Assembly: GCA_007128005.1 (NCBI GenBank) | Contig: SKYF01000080.1 | Span: 1-46,613, forward strand | Source of the DNA: Bdellovibrionales bacterium | Lineage (GTDB): Bacteria > Bdellovibrionota > Bdellovibrionia > Bdellovibrionales > UBA1609 | Direction: 5' to 3' | DNA: 46,613 nt | Shown here: in pieces, positions 1-9,766 of the stretch | Layout of the letters: every line of letters begins with the position of its first letter | Position numbering within the stretch: the first letter of the stretch is position 1 | Translations under genes and position numbers: made by a program | The notes under the pieces: generated by a model | Told to the model about the DNA's origin: nothing | Seen by the model: only the letters and a program-made list of their open reading frames with translations | The model's database searches: none

Positions 1-193
1 AAGAGTTAACTGTCATCTCTTACTTCGTCGCCAAGCCCCTTTGACTTGAGGCTCCCTTGCGATTTTTGGCCCCTTGTCCTGAAGCTCTAGACCATTTGAG
101 GGGTCCAAGCAGGAGAAATCTACCCTCCGGTGCTTAAAGTGCTCCATAATAAGACATCTTGCCAAGTTCGGGGATTTTAACTAAAACGAGCCC

Positions 194-499
194 ATGCTTA
201 TCATGCGCTGGCAAGCCCCTATAGTTCCCGATCGCCAACAAATTTTGCTTATGTTTGAGGCGGAGGGATTGACGCCCTTTGAAGAGAATTTCTCTCCGCA
301 AACTTTTATTTCTGACCACCGTCACCCTTTCGATGAAGTGAGAATGGTTGCACAAGGAGAGATGCTCCTAGACATCGCAGGGAATAAGCTGTTACTCCGC
401 GCGGGAGACCGAATTGTGATCCCCGCCAACACAAAACACTCAAAGACAGTGGATGGTCCAGAAGACTGCCTTTGCATCTGCGCTTTTAAGCCTTTTTAA
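194..499 (+). CDS. Small cupin-domain protein
   Basis: 101 aa; HRHPFDEVRMVAQGEMLLDIAGNKLLLRAGDRIVIPANTKHSK matches cupin motifs (HxH...E, G-D...P...H). Start may be the ATG at 203. Confidence 0.8.
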   Translation: MLIMRWQAPIVPDRQQILLMFEAEGLTPFEENFSPQTFISDHRHPFDEVRMVAQGEMLLDIAGNKLLLRAGDRIVIPANTKHSKTVDGPEDCLCICAFKPF

Positions 500-507
500 G
501 GCACATT

Positions 508-1899
508 TTAAGCCTTTAAGGAGCCCTTCATCCAATCCAGATACTCGCGGATCTTAGCCTCAAATCCTCTGGACGATGGCTCATAAAGCCGACTGCCCTC
601 CAGCCCCTCAGGGAAAAACTCTTGGGAAACCCAACCCGTAGGTCCATCATGGGAGTATTTATAACCCTCTCCAAAACCCAACTCCCTACTCAAAGCTGTT
701 TGAGCGGATCTTAAAGACTTAGGGATAGGCTTTTGTCCAGTTTGCTGCACTAAAGACTGGGCCTTTTTCAAGGCCATATAGGCACGATTGGATTTTGGGG
801 CAGATGCCAAGTATGTGGTCACCTGCGCGAGATTAATGGCTCCCTCGGGCAAGCCAACGAGTTCCACCGCCTGAAAGCCTGCCACCGCGAGACTGAGGGC
901 TCGTGGATCGGCATTGCCCACATCCTCCGAAGCCAATATGACCAATCTTCGCGCTATAAACAAAGGGTCCTCACCCCCGGCGAGCATCCTGGCCAAATAA
1001 TATATAGCTGCATCAGGATCACTCCCCCTAATGCTCTTTATCAGAGCCGATGCACAGTCATAGTGCTCGTCTCCGCTTTTGTCATAGTACAGGGGGGTAG
1101 AGCCAAGAAGCTCCTCAAGTTGCTCTGCAGACAGGGGAGCCCTCCGCTTCGGCTGGCTTTCGCCTTCTTCCGAGCTCTTGTCAAATTTCCGATAAGGACC
1201 ACTGCTCACCTCCTCGGATACCATAACCTGACCAAGAATTTGCTCGGCCAAGTTGAGCAGCTGCCGAGCATCCCCATTGGCCCGACGACACAAAAGCTCT
1301 TGTCCCTCTTTAGAAAAAACTCCCTCTACAGGGAGTCCGTAGTGCAGGCAGGCCCGATCCAACAAAGACTTTAAAGCCCCCTCTGTAAGACGCTCAAACA
1401 GAATCACCTTACAGCGACTCAAAAGTGCCCTGTTCAACTCGTAGCTAGGGTTTTCAGTGGTGGCACCAATCAAGGTGAGATCTCCACTTTCGGTAAAGGG
1501 CAACAGCACATCTTGCTGGGCCTTGTTGAGGCGGTGGATCTCATCAATAAACAAAAACGTTGACTCGCCATACTGAAGGCGATGCTGGCGAGAGGCTTGA
1601 CCGATTTCTCTAAGACGCTTTGCCCCTGTATCGACTGCGTTGACGGACAGGAACCGCGCCTTCAAGTGGCGAGATAAAATATGGGCAAAAGAGGTCTTTC
1701 CACTTCCTGGAGGACCCCAAAGAATCAAATTGGGAAGACTTTGGCCTGAGCCCAGAGCTTGGCCCAAAAATGTACCGGGCCCTAAAACTCCCTCTTGACC
1801 CAAAAAATCACTGAACTCTTGAGGCCTTAACCTCTCAGCAAGGGGGCGACCACCACCCCCCTTATCTCCTCTTCGCTCACCCAACTCAAAAAGATCCAT
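508..1899 (-). CDS. rarA: Replication-associated recombination protein A (RarA/MgsA), AAA+ ATPase
   Basis: [12 protein letters not shown], Walker [13 protein letters not shown], Walker [29 protein letters not shown] and the C-terminal MgsA region ([41 protein letters not shown]). Confidence 0.95.
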   Translation of the reverse strand: MDLFELGERRGDKGGGGRPLAERLRPQEFSDFLGQEGVLGPGTFLGQALGSGQSLPNLILWGPPGSGKTSFAHILSRHLKARFLSVNAVDTGAKRLREIGQASRQHRLQYGESTFLFIDEIHRLNKAQQDVLLPFTESGDLTLIGATTENPSYELNRALLSRCKVILFERLTEGALKSLLDRACLHYGLPVEGVFSKEGQELLCRRANGDARQLLNLAEQILGQVMVSEEVSSGPYRKFDKSSEEGESQPKRRAPLSAEQLEELLGSTPLYYDKSGDEHYDCASALIKSIRGSDPDAAIYYLARMLAGGEDPLFIARRLVILASEDVGNADPRALSLAVAGFQAVELVGLPEGAINLAQVTTYLASAPKSNRAYMALKKAQSLVQQTGQKPIPKSLRSAQTALSRELGFGEGYKYSHDGPTGWVSQEFFPEGLEGSRLYEPSSRGFEAKIREYLDWMKGSLKA

Positions 1900-1931
1900 A
1901 TCCCGGGCACTTTAGCCCAATTGTGAGCCGA

Positions 1932-4223
1932 TTAAAAGTCCCCAAAGTCTCCAAAGTCCACGTTGCCCCCGCTCTGTTGAGCCGAGTCAAACTGATTCTG
2001 TAAGTTCAGTATCCGAGGTGTTAAAAACAATAGGAGCTCATTTTTGGTTCGCTCCATATTCCTCGCTTTGAACAGCCAGCCAAAAATGGGCAAATCCTTG
2101 AGCCAGGGCACGCCGGTATCTGATTGCAAAGTGTCACTCTGATAAATTCCACCGATAACAGCTGTCTCTCCATTGCGCACCAGGATTTTGGTGTTGGCAC
2201 TTCGACTGTTGATCTCCCTTGCCAAGCTCTCTGCATCAAGCAGGGGGCCCGGAAACTCTCGCTTCAAGTCCACATCCATAATAATACTGCCGTCGGCTGT
2301 GATCTGAGGAGTCACGGCCAATTCTACCACAACAGGGGTTCGCACCACAGACCGAGTGCTCTGTCCTTGCGAGTCGACAACTGTAGAAAAGGTCACGTTC
2401 TCACCTTTCTGTGTGATTTGGGCCCTCTCCTTGTTCATGGCCACCACTCGAGGTGATGAGAGCACACGAACCAAAGTATCCGTTTCTGCCAAGGAGAGGC
2501 GCGCGTCTAGATTCCCAAAAAAGTTCAGTTGACCAATTCTGAGCCCCATCGAAAGAGGCGACTCCTGTAGGACTGCGCCAGCCACTGGGGTCGAGCCCAC
2601 GTTGGTGATCATATTTATCGGACTCCCGCCAAGCCCTCCGCTGGGCGAAAGCTGAAGTGGTACGCCATCATAACCCCAATTGATCCCAATTCTCCTTTGA
2701 AAAGTCTCACTGGCTTCGACAATTCGCCCTTCAATCAGCACCTGAGCGGGCGCTGTGTCCAGGTCTCTAATTAACCTCTCGACACGCCTGAGAACATCAT
2801 CTGTGTCAGTGATGATCAAAGAGCTCGTCCTCACATCCGCTACAACCTTCCCTCGGTCTCTGGTCAAAAAAGTCTGCACCTGATTGACCATATCCTCCAC
2901 TCGAGCGTAACTGACGGGAATGACCTTGACCCGTAGAGGGGCCAAGGCTTTCTGAGAGTCCAAAATGGATTTTGCTGTTGCTGCTTCCTGTTGCAGATTT
3001 GAAAGTGACGAAATCCGAATCACGTTTCCTTGACGAATGTAGCCGAGATTTCGGGCCCGCATCACGGTGATAAGGGCTTGGTCCCAGGGAATTCTTCTCA
3101 GCTTCAGGCTGAGTTTGCCCGTGACCTCTTCAGAGATCACCATATTGATCCCACTCTCATTGGCTATGAGAGCTAGGACATCCCGAATGTCGGCATCTCT
3201 GACTTCAATCGAGATCTCCCGACCGTAGAAGACATGGCTTCCCGTCAAAAACTCATCCAAAGTTCTAGCACCGAGAGCTTTTTCATCACGGCTTGCTCGC
3301 TCAACATCATAGGAGCCCATCCACTCCCTATCATCAACCTGCATCTGAGGTTGTTGACCTGGCGTGGGCCCTGCATCTGCGATAACTGGCTCCTCATAAC
3401 CAGAAAAAAAATCATCTTCAAGCAGATCTGAACTTGCTGGGATGACTGCCAGAGTGAGGCCCTCCTGCTGGACAATGGGTTGAGGGGTTCCAGGAGCACG
3501 AAGCTGAATCACCACGCGAGCTGTCGTTGAGCCCTGGCTTTGATAGGCATTAATGGATGCAAAAGGACCATCGAAATCCCTCATAATGTAGGGTCTTTTA
3601 AGCCTATCTGGCAATCTGACATCGCTCACCTCAATAATATACTGGTTGGTCTCTTCATTGAATCGAGTCTGGTAGGGCATGGGTGCTGAAGTCTCTATAA
3701 CTACAGTTCCCCCATTTTGGTTGGCCAGATAGCGAATGTCGGTCACCTCGGCTACAGGGGATGGAGGTGGTGTTGGGGCCAACGGCTCTGCAGCAAAAAG
3801 GTCCTCTTCAAAAAAGCTCTCCTCAGGAAAGCTCTCTTCGGCATCGCCAAAAAAATCATCAAAATCGAATTCACTTTCCTGAGCTGCTAAATCCTGGGCT
3901 GCGAAGTCTTCTGTAAAAGGCTCCTCCTCAAAATCATCGAAGGCAAAGTCATCAAAAGTCGTATCTTGAGGTTCAGAGGGAAAGGGATCCTCCTCGAAGC
4001 CCTCAAAGGCAAAGTCTTCAGCAAAAAAATCGTCTTCCTCTAACCCAATTGCGGCAAAGTCTTCGGCAAAAAAGTCATCACCATCAGGAAAACCCTCCGC
4101 AGAGTCAAAGTCAAAGCTCAAAAGTGCATCTTCATCTCTGGTGTCTACAGACGTGCAGGCAGAAAGCCCCACTAGAAGGGTCAATAAGAGAATTCGCTTT
4201 ATATTTTTTTTCATTGGCATCAT
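1932..4223 (-). CDS. pilQ: Type IV pilus secretin PilQ with predicted lipobox and acidic Phe-rich N-terminal linker
   Basis: Secretin/STN signatures (ISIEVRDADIRDVLALIANESGINMVIS; VLIEGRIVEASETFQRRIGINWG; GGIYQSDTLQSDTGVPWLKDLPIFGWLFK), AMIN-like region, position after pilMNOP. Lipobox LVGLSAC near the N-terminus. Confidence 0.95.
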   Translation of the reverse strand: MMPMKKNIKRILLLTLLVGLSACTSVDTRDEDALLSFDFDSAEGFPDGDDFFAEDFAAIGLEEDDFFAEDFAFEGFEEDPFPSEPQDTTFDDFAFDDFEEEPFTEDFAAQDLAAQESEFDFDDFFGDAEESFPEESFFEEDLFAAEPLAPTPPPSPVAEVTDIRYLANQNGGTVVIETSAPMPYQTRFNEETNQYIIEVSDVRLPDRLKRPYIMRDFDGPFASINAYQSQGSTTARVVIQLRAPGTPQPIVQQEGLTLAVIPASSDLLEDDFFSGYEEPVIADAGPTPGQQPQMQVDDREWMGSYDVERASRDEKALGARTLDEFLTGSHVFYGREISIEVRDADIRDVLALIANESGINMVISEEVTGKLSLKLRRIPWDQALITVMRARNLGYIRQGNVIRISSLSNLQQEAATAKSILDSQKALAPLRVKVIPVSYARVEDMVNQVQTFLTRDRGKVVADVRTSSLIITDTDDVLRRVERLIRDLDTAPAQVLIEGRIVEASETFQRRIGINWGYDGVPLQLSPSGGLGGSPINMITNVGSTPVAGAVLQESPLSMGLRIGQLNFFGNLDARLSLAETDTLVRVLSSPRVVAMNKERAQITQKGENVTFSTVVDSQGQSTRSVVRTPVVVELAVTPQITADGSIIMDVDLKREFPGPLLDAESLAREINSRSANTKILVRNGETAVIGGIYQSDTLQSDTGVPWLKDLPIFGWLFKARNMERTKNELLLFLTPRILNLQNQFDSAQQSGGNVDFGDFGDF
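3786..4145 (-). other. Acidic, Phe-rich low-complexity segment of PilQ (about residues 27-146)
   Basis: Repeated DDFFAEDF / EEDPF / FDDFAFDDFEEE motifs, almost no basic residues. Confidence 0.85.
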
Positions 4224-4247
4224 CCTTGATACACGGTTATTTGTTTT

Positions 4248-4934
4248 TTAACGGTTGAGGCGAATGACTCGACTTGAGTACATCAGCTCATTCTGCGCCT
4301 CTGTGGTTTCAATAATCACAACCTCACCCTCCCTTATCACAGCTATGTAGCCATTATTCCTACCTATTCTATCATCTTTTCCAACCAAATGTACATTCGC
4401 ACCGGGGTCTAGAAACATGGCTTTAGGCTCAGTGACATCCCAAATAATCCCTACCAGTTTAAGCTGATCTAAATCGAAGCGCTGAAGCGGAAGAAGCGGG
4501 CCTAAGACTTCACCACTGACAGTGATGCGCACTTCCTCATAGGGCTGAAAGGGATCACGACGTCCCTCCGCAGAGTAATTGAACTGCTGCAAGAAGGCCT
4601 CTAGCTCTGAAATCCCTACAACCCTTCTTCGCAGCGAAGCCAGATCTCCCGTGGGGGCATTAGGAGTCTGAACAGGATTTTCGCCAAGCTCCGCATTAGG
4701 GGTCTGATCAGCCAGTTGATTGGCCTCAGGAGCTAAAGCAGCCACACCCCCCTCTTCTTCTCCATCTAGTTCTCCATCTCGTTCTCCATCTTCTTCCCCA
4801 GGTTGGGTCATGGGCGTCGCTGTATTGGCAGAAAAAACGGGATGCACTAAAGAAGTCGTCAGCCACAGGCTTACCAATATCGACATCAGTCCGACAGTGA
4901 GGTAACTGAGATGGGAGAGTATGGTCCTTATCAT
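4248..4934 (-). CDS. pilP: Type IV pilus assembly protein PilP
   Basis: GRRDPFQPYE and LDQLKLVGIIWDVTEPKAMFLDPGANVHLVGKDDRIGRNNGYIAVIREGEVVIIE are PilP-like; operon position between pilO and pilQ. Confidence 0.9.
   Translation of the reverse strand: MIRTILSHLSYLTVGLMSILVSLWLTTSLVHPVFSANTATPMTQPGEEDGERDGELDGEEEGGVAALAPEANQLADQTPNAELGENPVQTPNAPTGDLASLRRRVVGISELEAFLQQFNYSAEGRRDPFQPYEEVRITVSGEVLGPLLPLQRFDLDQLKLVGIIWDVTEPKAMFLDPGANVHLVGKDDRIGRNNGYIAVIREGEVVIIETTEAQNELMYSSRVIRLNR
4758..4793. repeat. Three tandem 12-bp units (TTCTCCATCTNN) inside pilP
   Basis: Plus strand ttctccatctag/ttctccatctcg/ttctccatcttc; encodes GE-rich acidic stretch GEEDGERDGELDGEEEGG. Confidence 0.8.
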
Positions 4935-5521
4935 CGGCTGGCCCCATTTTGTCTTGCCAAAACTCGGTAGCCCAAAACATCTGCAGAGAAGCTGACTTGC
5001 ACTGGCCCCTGGCCCCCCCCCTGACTCTGAGCCCTGATACTGACGTTACTCACTGAGGTGACCGTACTCAGCCGAGTCAGACCCGCCAAAAAACTGAGCA
5101 TCTGTGGAAAACTGCCACGAAACTCCACCGACACCGTGAGAGCGTCATAGGCCTCTGTTCTGACACCAGACCTGCCCTCAGACACTCTAACAATATTGAC
5201 CCCTACAGCTGTGGCCTCATTTGAAATTGCCCGCATCAACTGCGATGAATTCAAGTCGCTCGGAAGAAGCTCCGCCAATATAGAGTAGCGTTCTCCAAGC
5301 TCTTCGACTTGGGCCTTGTATTGAAGGGCCTCTTGATAGCGCCTCTCCTCCTGTTGGATGGATTGCTGAGTCTGTTCGATCTGCGCCCGTTGACTATTTA
5401 CGGCAATCTTTTCCCTTTGCCCCCCATTGAATAACACGAAATAGTAGAGCACAGCCAGAACTGCACCGACGCCCACACTCATGGCTCTGGTCATGGAGTT
5501 GATTCGCTCCTGAAGGGTCAT
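4931..5521 (-). CDS. pilO: Type IV pilus assembly protein PilO
   Basis: N-terminal TM, coiled coil, LAELLPSDLNSSQLMRAISNEATAVGVNIV; operon position; overlaps pilN and pilP ends. Confidence 0.9.
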   Translation of the reverse strand: MTLQERINSMTRAMSVGVGAVLAVLYYFVLFNGGQREKIAVNSQRAQIEQTQQSIQQEERRYQEALQYKAQVEELGERYSILAELLPSDLNSSQLMRAISNEATAVGVNIVRVSEGRSGVRTEAYDALTVSVEFRGSFPQMLSFLAGLTRLSTVTSVSNVSIRAQSQGGGQGPVQVSFSADVLGYRVLARQNGASR

Positions 5522-6120
5522 GCTCCCCCCTCCAGCCCTGCTGAAAGTTCAAAGACTTTGACGGTACCTTGTGAGCCGACTGAGTCTTCCGACTTAAGCA
5601 AGACAACTCCTTTGAAGTTTACACTCCCCTCCATCCGATTGATCAACTGAGTCAGGTCATCATCACCGATCGCAGATCCATTGATGTCTATTTTATCGTC
5701 CCTGATCTGTATGGAGGTAAACCATACTCGCTGTGGCGTAATGGACTGGAGAAAGTCCAGAGTTCTTAGCTCCGCCATACGCAACTTTGAAAGCTCTGAG
5801 ACCGCCTCAATTCGCTGAGAGAGGAAGGTCGCTTCAGCCTCCATTCCAGAGAGCTCGCTAACCTGCTGCTGCTTTGCGGCCAATTCTTGCTGAAGGCTGT
5901 TGGCTTGAGCAGAGACCTGTCTAAGTTCCTGGCGCGCCTTGTTTAATTCATGTCTGTCATAGAAAAAAAACAGCACTGGAAACACCAGCATCAAGACCAC
6001 TTTCAAGGCGATTTCCTTCTGATCTATATCGGAGTCATCGGAGGCGTAGACCTTTGCCTCTGCCTCCTCGGAAGCGCCTTCAATTTTGACCTTACTCTTA
6101 ATTAAGTTGATTTTAATCAT
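5518..6120 (-). CDS. pilN: Type IV pilus assembly protein PilN
   Basis: MIKINLI start, single TM, coiled coil, LDFLQSITPQRVWFTSIQI; operon position. Confidence 0.9.
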   Translation of the reverse strand: MIKINLIKSKVKIEGASEEAEAKVYASDDSDIDQKEIALKVVLMLVFPVLFFFYDRHELNKARQELRQVSAQANSLQQELAAKQQQVSELSGMEAEATFLSQRIEAVSELSKLRMAELRTLDFLQSITPQRVWFTSIQIRDDKIDINGSAIGDDDLTQLINRMEGSVNFKGVVLLKSEDSVGSQGTVKVFELSAGLEGGA

Positions 6121-7172
6121 GCGTCGCCCACCTGACGCAGCCCCAAGCCCACCGCAACTGCTGCAAAGTTTTTAATCTCCTTCAGGTAGCTATCTGACAA
6201 GCCTTTGCCTTTGGGCTTGACCCTGAAAAAGGGATCAAAGGGCTCACAGGGAACACCCGTCACACGAGAGATCGCCTGAGCGAGCCCCGGCAAAGTGACT
6301 GAGCCACCGGTCAGGTACATCTGGACAATGCTCCCACCTTGATTGGTGTTGAGAAAGAAATCCACACTGCTGTTGATTTCCTCGCAAACACCTTCATGGG
6401 CATTCTGAATTAAACTCTGAGCCTCATCTGGTGCTGCCTGACCTGTAGAAACACTGAGCTTCATGGCTTCGGCCTCATCTACACTCACTCCCATACCTCT
6501 TTGGATCTCAGCTGTGTAGGTGCCCCCGCCCACGGGAATGTCTCGACAAAAGACTGTCTTGCCATCATCAATCACAACAAAGTTAGTAACACTTGCACCC
6601 ACGTTGAGCAGAGCCACAGTCTGCCCCTTGATAACACCGTAGTTTCTCTCAAAGCAGTTGGCCAAGGCAAATCCGGGGACATCGAGAACTGAGCACTCCA
6701 ACTGCGCTCCACTGATGAGCTCCAAAAACTTGAATACATATTCGTGTCGTGCAGCCACCAAGAGCACATCCATGATATCTGACCCAGCCTCTGAGCTCCC
6801 CAAAATTTGGTAGCTGATATTGACCTCATTGACATCAAAGGGAATGTACTGTTCAGCTTCCCAACTGAGCTGCTGCTCAAGAATGTTTTTATCAGCAGCC
6901 TGAACACTGATTTTTTTGACAATAACAGCACTGCCCCATAGAGATGCTGAGACACTCTTTCGCTTGGTCTTAAGTTCTGCAACCATTTCCACGAGCGCGT
7001 CAGAAATTGAGCCCAGATCTACAATCTCTCCACCCTGAATGGCTCCTTCAGGGGTTCCCACCATACTGAAGCCCAATAGACTGGCTCCGGACTTCGAGAC
7101 ATCGAGCTCGGCCATTTTTATGCTGCTTGTCCCTATGTCCAGCCCAAGGACTTTTTTTGATTTAAACCACAT
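6117..7172 (-). CDS. pilM: Type IV pilus assembly ATPase-like protein PilM
   Basis: GLDIGTSSIKMAEL, EAEQYIPFDVNEVNISYQIL, YLTGGSVTLPGLAQAISRVTGVPCEPFDPF. Confidence 0.95.
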   Translation of the reverse strand: MWFKSKKVLGLDIGTSSIKMAELDVSKSGASLLGFSMVGTPEGAIQGGEIVDLGSISDALVEMVAELKTKRKSVSASLWGSAVIVKKISVQAADKNILEQQLSWEAEQYIPFDVNEVNISYQILGSSEAGSDIMDVLLVAARHEYVFKFLELISGAQLECSVLDVPGFALANCFERNYGVIKGQTVALLNVGASVTNFVVIDDGKTVFCRDIPVGGGTYTAEIQRGMGVSVDEAEAMKLSVSTGQAAPDEAQSLIQNAHEGVCEEINSSVDFFLNTNQGGSIVQMYLTGGSVTLPGLAQAISRVTGVPCEPFDPFFRVKPKGKGLSDSYLKEIKNFAAVAVGLGLRQVGDA

Positions 7173-7261
7173 CTTCTGCTTGCCCTCATCTTTGGAAGAT
7201 GTCTTGCGGCGCAGTAACTGCCCTCACCTTCTAAAGATTAAATCTTGAGCACCTATAATTG

Positions 7262-8077
7262 TCAATTGACTGGGCTAAGAGAGGGGACAAATAGGTGGAA
7301 ATACCATTCGGCAATCTCCTCACCTGCAAAAATATAAATCAAGGCGGCAATAACCAGGTAGGGGCCAAAGGGAATTGCCGACTTTAACCCGCCTTTGGTC
7401 TTGAGTGCTACCCCAAGCCCCACAAGACTTCCCACTAGACTTGAGGCCAGGATCACAAAAGGTATGGACATCCAGCCCAAAACTGCCCCTATCCAGGCTA
7501 ACAGCTTGATATCCCCTCCACCCATGCCTTCTTCTTTGCGAAGCAGGAAGTACACTGCAGCCACAGCCCACAAAAACCCACCCCCCATCAGCATCCCTCC
7601 CAGGGCGTTTAAAAAGCTCCTGTCGGGATTAAGGGCGGCTCCCACCAAGCCAATCACGATGCCTGAGAGGGTGAAAATATCGGGTAAAATCATGTGATCA
7701 AAATCGATAAAGGTCACAACAATCAGGGCAAAAGAAAATATCATGTACTCCACTAAAAGCCACTGCCAGCCCAGCTTTAAATAAAGACCACAAAACACCA
7801 CCGCCGTGATCAACTCGACGAAGGGGTAGCGCCAGGAGATCTTTACCCCACAGTGTCTGCATCGAGCCCCTAGAAGCAACCATGAGAGTATGGGAATATT
7901 GTCGTACCACCGAATGGTCTTCTTACAAGAGGGGCAGCGACTTCGCGGGCTGACCACACTCTCTCCCTCAGGGATGCGCAAGATCAACACATTGGCAAAA
8001 CTGCCTAACACCGCCCCTACCAGAAAAAAAAGCAGGGCAAAGTACCAAACAGGCATCAAACTCAGCGCTTCAAGCAA
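7262..8077 (-). CDS. pilD: Prepilin peptidase PilD (leader peptidase/N-methyltransferase)
   Basis: GSFANVLILRIPEGESVVSPRSRCPSCKKTIRWYDNIPILSWLLLGARCRHCG plus aspartyl motifs TFIDFDHMILPD and GGGDIKLLAWIGAVLG. Confidence 0.95.
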   Translation of the reverse strand: MLEALSLMPVWYFALLFFLVGAVLGSFANVLILRIPEGESVVSPRSRCPSCKKTIRWYDNIPILSWLLLGARCRHCGVKISWRYPFVELITAVVFCGLYLKLGWQWLLVEYMIFSFALIVVTFIDFDHMILPDIFTLSGIVIGLVGAALNPDRSFLNALGGMLMGGGFLWAVAAVYFLLRKEEGMGGGDIKLLAWIGAVLGWMSIPFVILASSLVGSLVGLGVALKTKGGLKSAIPFGPYLVIAALIYIFAGEEIAEWYFHLFVPSLSPVN

Positions 8078-8837
8078 AGTCCCGTCTCCCGAAAATAAAG
8101 GCCGTCAGAACAATCAACAGTCCAAACCAAGCAAAGGCATTGACCCCCGCCCAAAGCACCTGGGAAAGGGGAATGGGGTCAGCGTAGATGACATATTCGC
8201 GCCAATTGAAGTTCTCCAAGTCAGGGACAATGGCCGTCACCACTTGACTCATAACTGAAAACTCTAAAGATTGACTCTTCTCGGCAAAAAAACGCAAACT
8301 CCCAAGCCAGTGGCCAATCAAAAATAAACTGGCTGAAAATACCACCGTCATCATTGGGGTGGTGAAGCTGGAGAAAAATAAGGTGATTCCCAACAAGACC
8401 AAGGACTCAAAAAGAACTCCTATCAAAGCTCCTGCCAAAATCAGATTGAGTTCCATACCCAAATAACTTAGCACTGCCACCAGCACAAGAGCGAGGCCAC
8501 TGACTAGAGTTGCAATAACAAGGCTGAGCCCCAAGGCCTTACCAGCAACAAACTGCACACGACTCACTGGCCTTACAAGCAAGGTGAGAATTGTCTTTTT
8601 ATCAATCTCACGGCTCACCAGTGTTGAGCCGACAAATATGGACAATATAACGGCACTGAGATGAATTCCCGTCAGGCCAAAATTCGCAGAGATTCTGGTC
8701 TGCTCAGCAAAGCTCAACTCCCCCAGAGCCAAGCTGACTCCAATTAGCAACAAAGCAAAAACTAAGAGGCCATAGAGAATGCGATCTCGCAAAATCTCTT
8801 TATAGGTGTTCTTCCCAATCACCCAGACCTCTCTCAT
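8070..8837 (-). CDS. ABC transporter permease (ABC-2 type)
   Basis: 255 aa polytopic protein, EIDKKTILTLLVRPVSRVQFVAGKALGL; coupled to downstream-numbered ATPase gene. Confidence 0.88.
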   Translation of the reverse strand: MREVWVIGKNTYKEILRDRILYGLLVFALLLIGVSLALGELSFAEQTRISANFGLTGIHLSAVILSIFVGSTLVSREIDKKTILTLLVRPVSRVQFVAGKALGLSLVIATLVSGLALVLVAVLSYLGMELNLILAGALIGVLFESLVLLGITLFFSSFTTPMMTVVFSASLFLIGHWLGSLRFFAEKSQSLEFSVMSQVVTAIVPDLENFNWREYVIYADPIPLSQVLWAGVNAFAWFGLLIVLTAFIFGRRDFA

Positions 8838-9760
8838 GACGTCTTCTCTCCCCTAAGAGCCATTTCCACAAATGCCTCCTCCAATGAGATCTGTTTGCGA
8901 CGAACCTCGTGAACGCTCACGCCCTTCCTGACCAGATCAGAAAGTTGAACCTGAAGCTCAGCCTCTCCCATCACTGTCTTTGTCTTTAACTGGCCATTTT
9001 CTCTAAATATGATTTCGACCTCGGGGTCCACCTCACTCAATAGCTGCTTCGTCTCTCCTTCAAAAATCACCAAGCCCGACTTGATAATCACCAGATTTTC
9101 ACAGAGCTTCTCCGCATCGTGAAGCAAGTGGCTGCTGAAAAATACCGTAGTCCCTTGGCTCGCCAACTCTCTGATTATCTCGCTGATATAGTAGCGACCG
9201 TCAGGATCCAGGCCGGCCTTAGGCTCATCTAAAATAACCAGGTCTGGGCGATGAATAAGGGCTTGAGCTAGACCGATTTTTTGCAGCATTCCCTTAGAAT
9301 AGTTTCGCAGCTTAACATCTTTTGCGTGGCTCAGGTCCACTCGGGCCAGAAGTTCGGCAATGCGCCCGTTCAACTGAGAACGAGACATCCCTCCTGATAG
9401 CTCCCCGTAAAAACGCAAAAACTCATAGCCCGTGAGATACTCATAGAAATAAGGGCGCTCCGGCAAAAAACCTATTCGCCTCTTCACATCTCCAGACAGG
9501 CTTTGACCATCAAAAAAGAGAATCTGCCCCTCTTTGAAGAAGGTCAGACCCAAAATACACTTCATGGTCGTAGTTTTTCCGGCCCCATTGGCTCCCAAAA
9601 AGCCCGTAATGCTGCCCTTTTTTAAGCTAAAATTAAGACCCTTCAGAACATCATGGGACTTTGGGATAAAGCCCTTTTTGTAGGATTTTTTAAGCTCAAT
9701 AACTTCCAGAACTTTTTCCATGGCTTTTTGAATTGCAGCACAGCTTTCACTGCTCGGCAA
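8834..9760 (-). CDS. ABC transporter ATP-binding protein
   Basis: Walker A GANGAGKTTTMKCILGL, signature YSKGMLQKIGLAQALIHRPDLVILDEPKAGLDP. Start may be MEKVLEVIEL (9721). Confidence 0.93.
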   Translation of the reverse strand: MPSSESCAAIQKAMEKVLEVIELKKSYKKGFIPKSHDVLKGLNFSLKKGSITGFLGANGAGKTTTMKCILGLTFFKEGQILFFDGQSLSGDVKRRIGFLPERPYFYEYLTGYEFLRFYGELSGGMSRSQLNGRIAELLARVDLSHAKDVKLRNYSKGMLQKIGLAQALIHRPDLVILDEPKAGLDPDGRYYISEIIRELASQGTTVFFSSHLLHDAEKLCENLVIIKSGLVIFEGETKQLLSEVDPEVEIIFRENGQLKTKTVMGEAELQVQLSDLVRKGVSVHEVRRKQISLEEAFVEMALRGEKTS

Positions 9761-9766
9761 GTCGGA

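Noticed and set aside
1-193. Possible small RNA or tRNA before the cupin gene
   Set aside because: No tRNA, SRP or 6S features recognised; only scattered short complementarity.
4720-4905. Plus-strand ORF encoding SSSPSSSPSRSPSSSP repeats
   Set aside because: Reverse reading of the GE/GD-rich tandem repeats in pilP.
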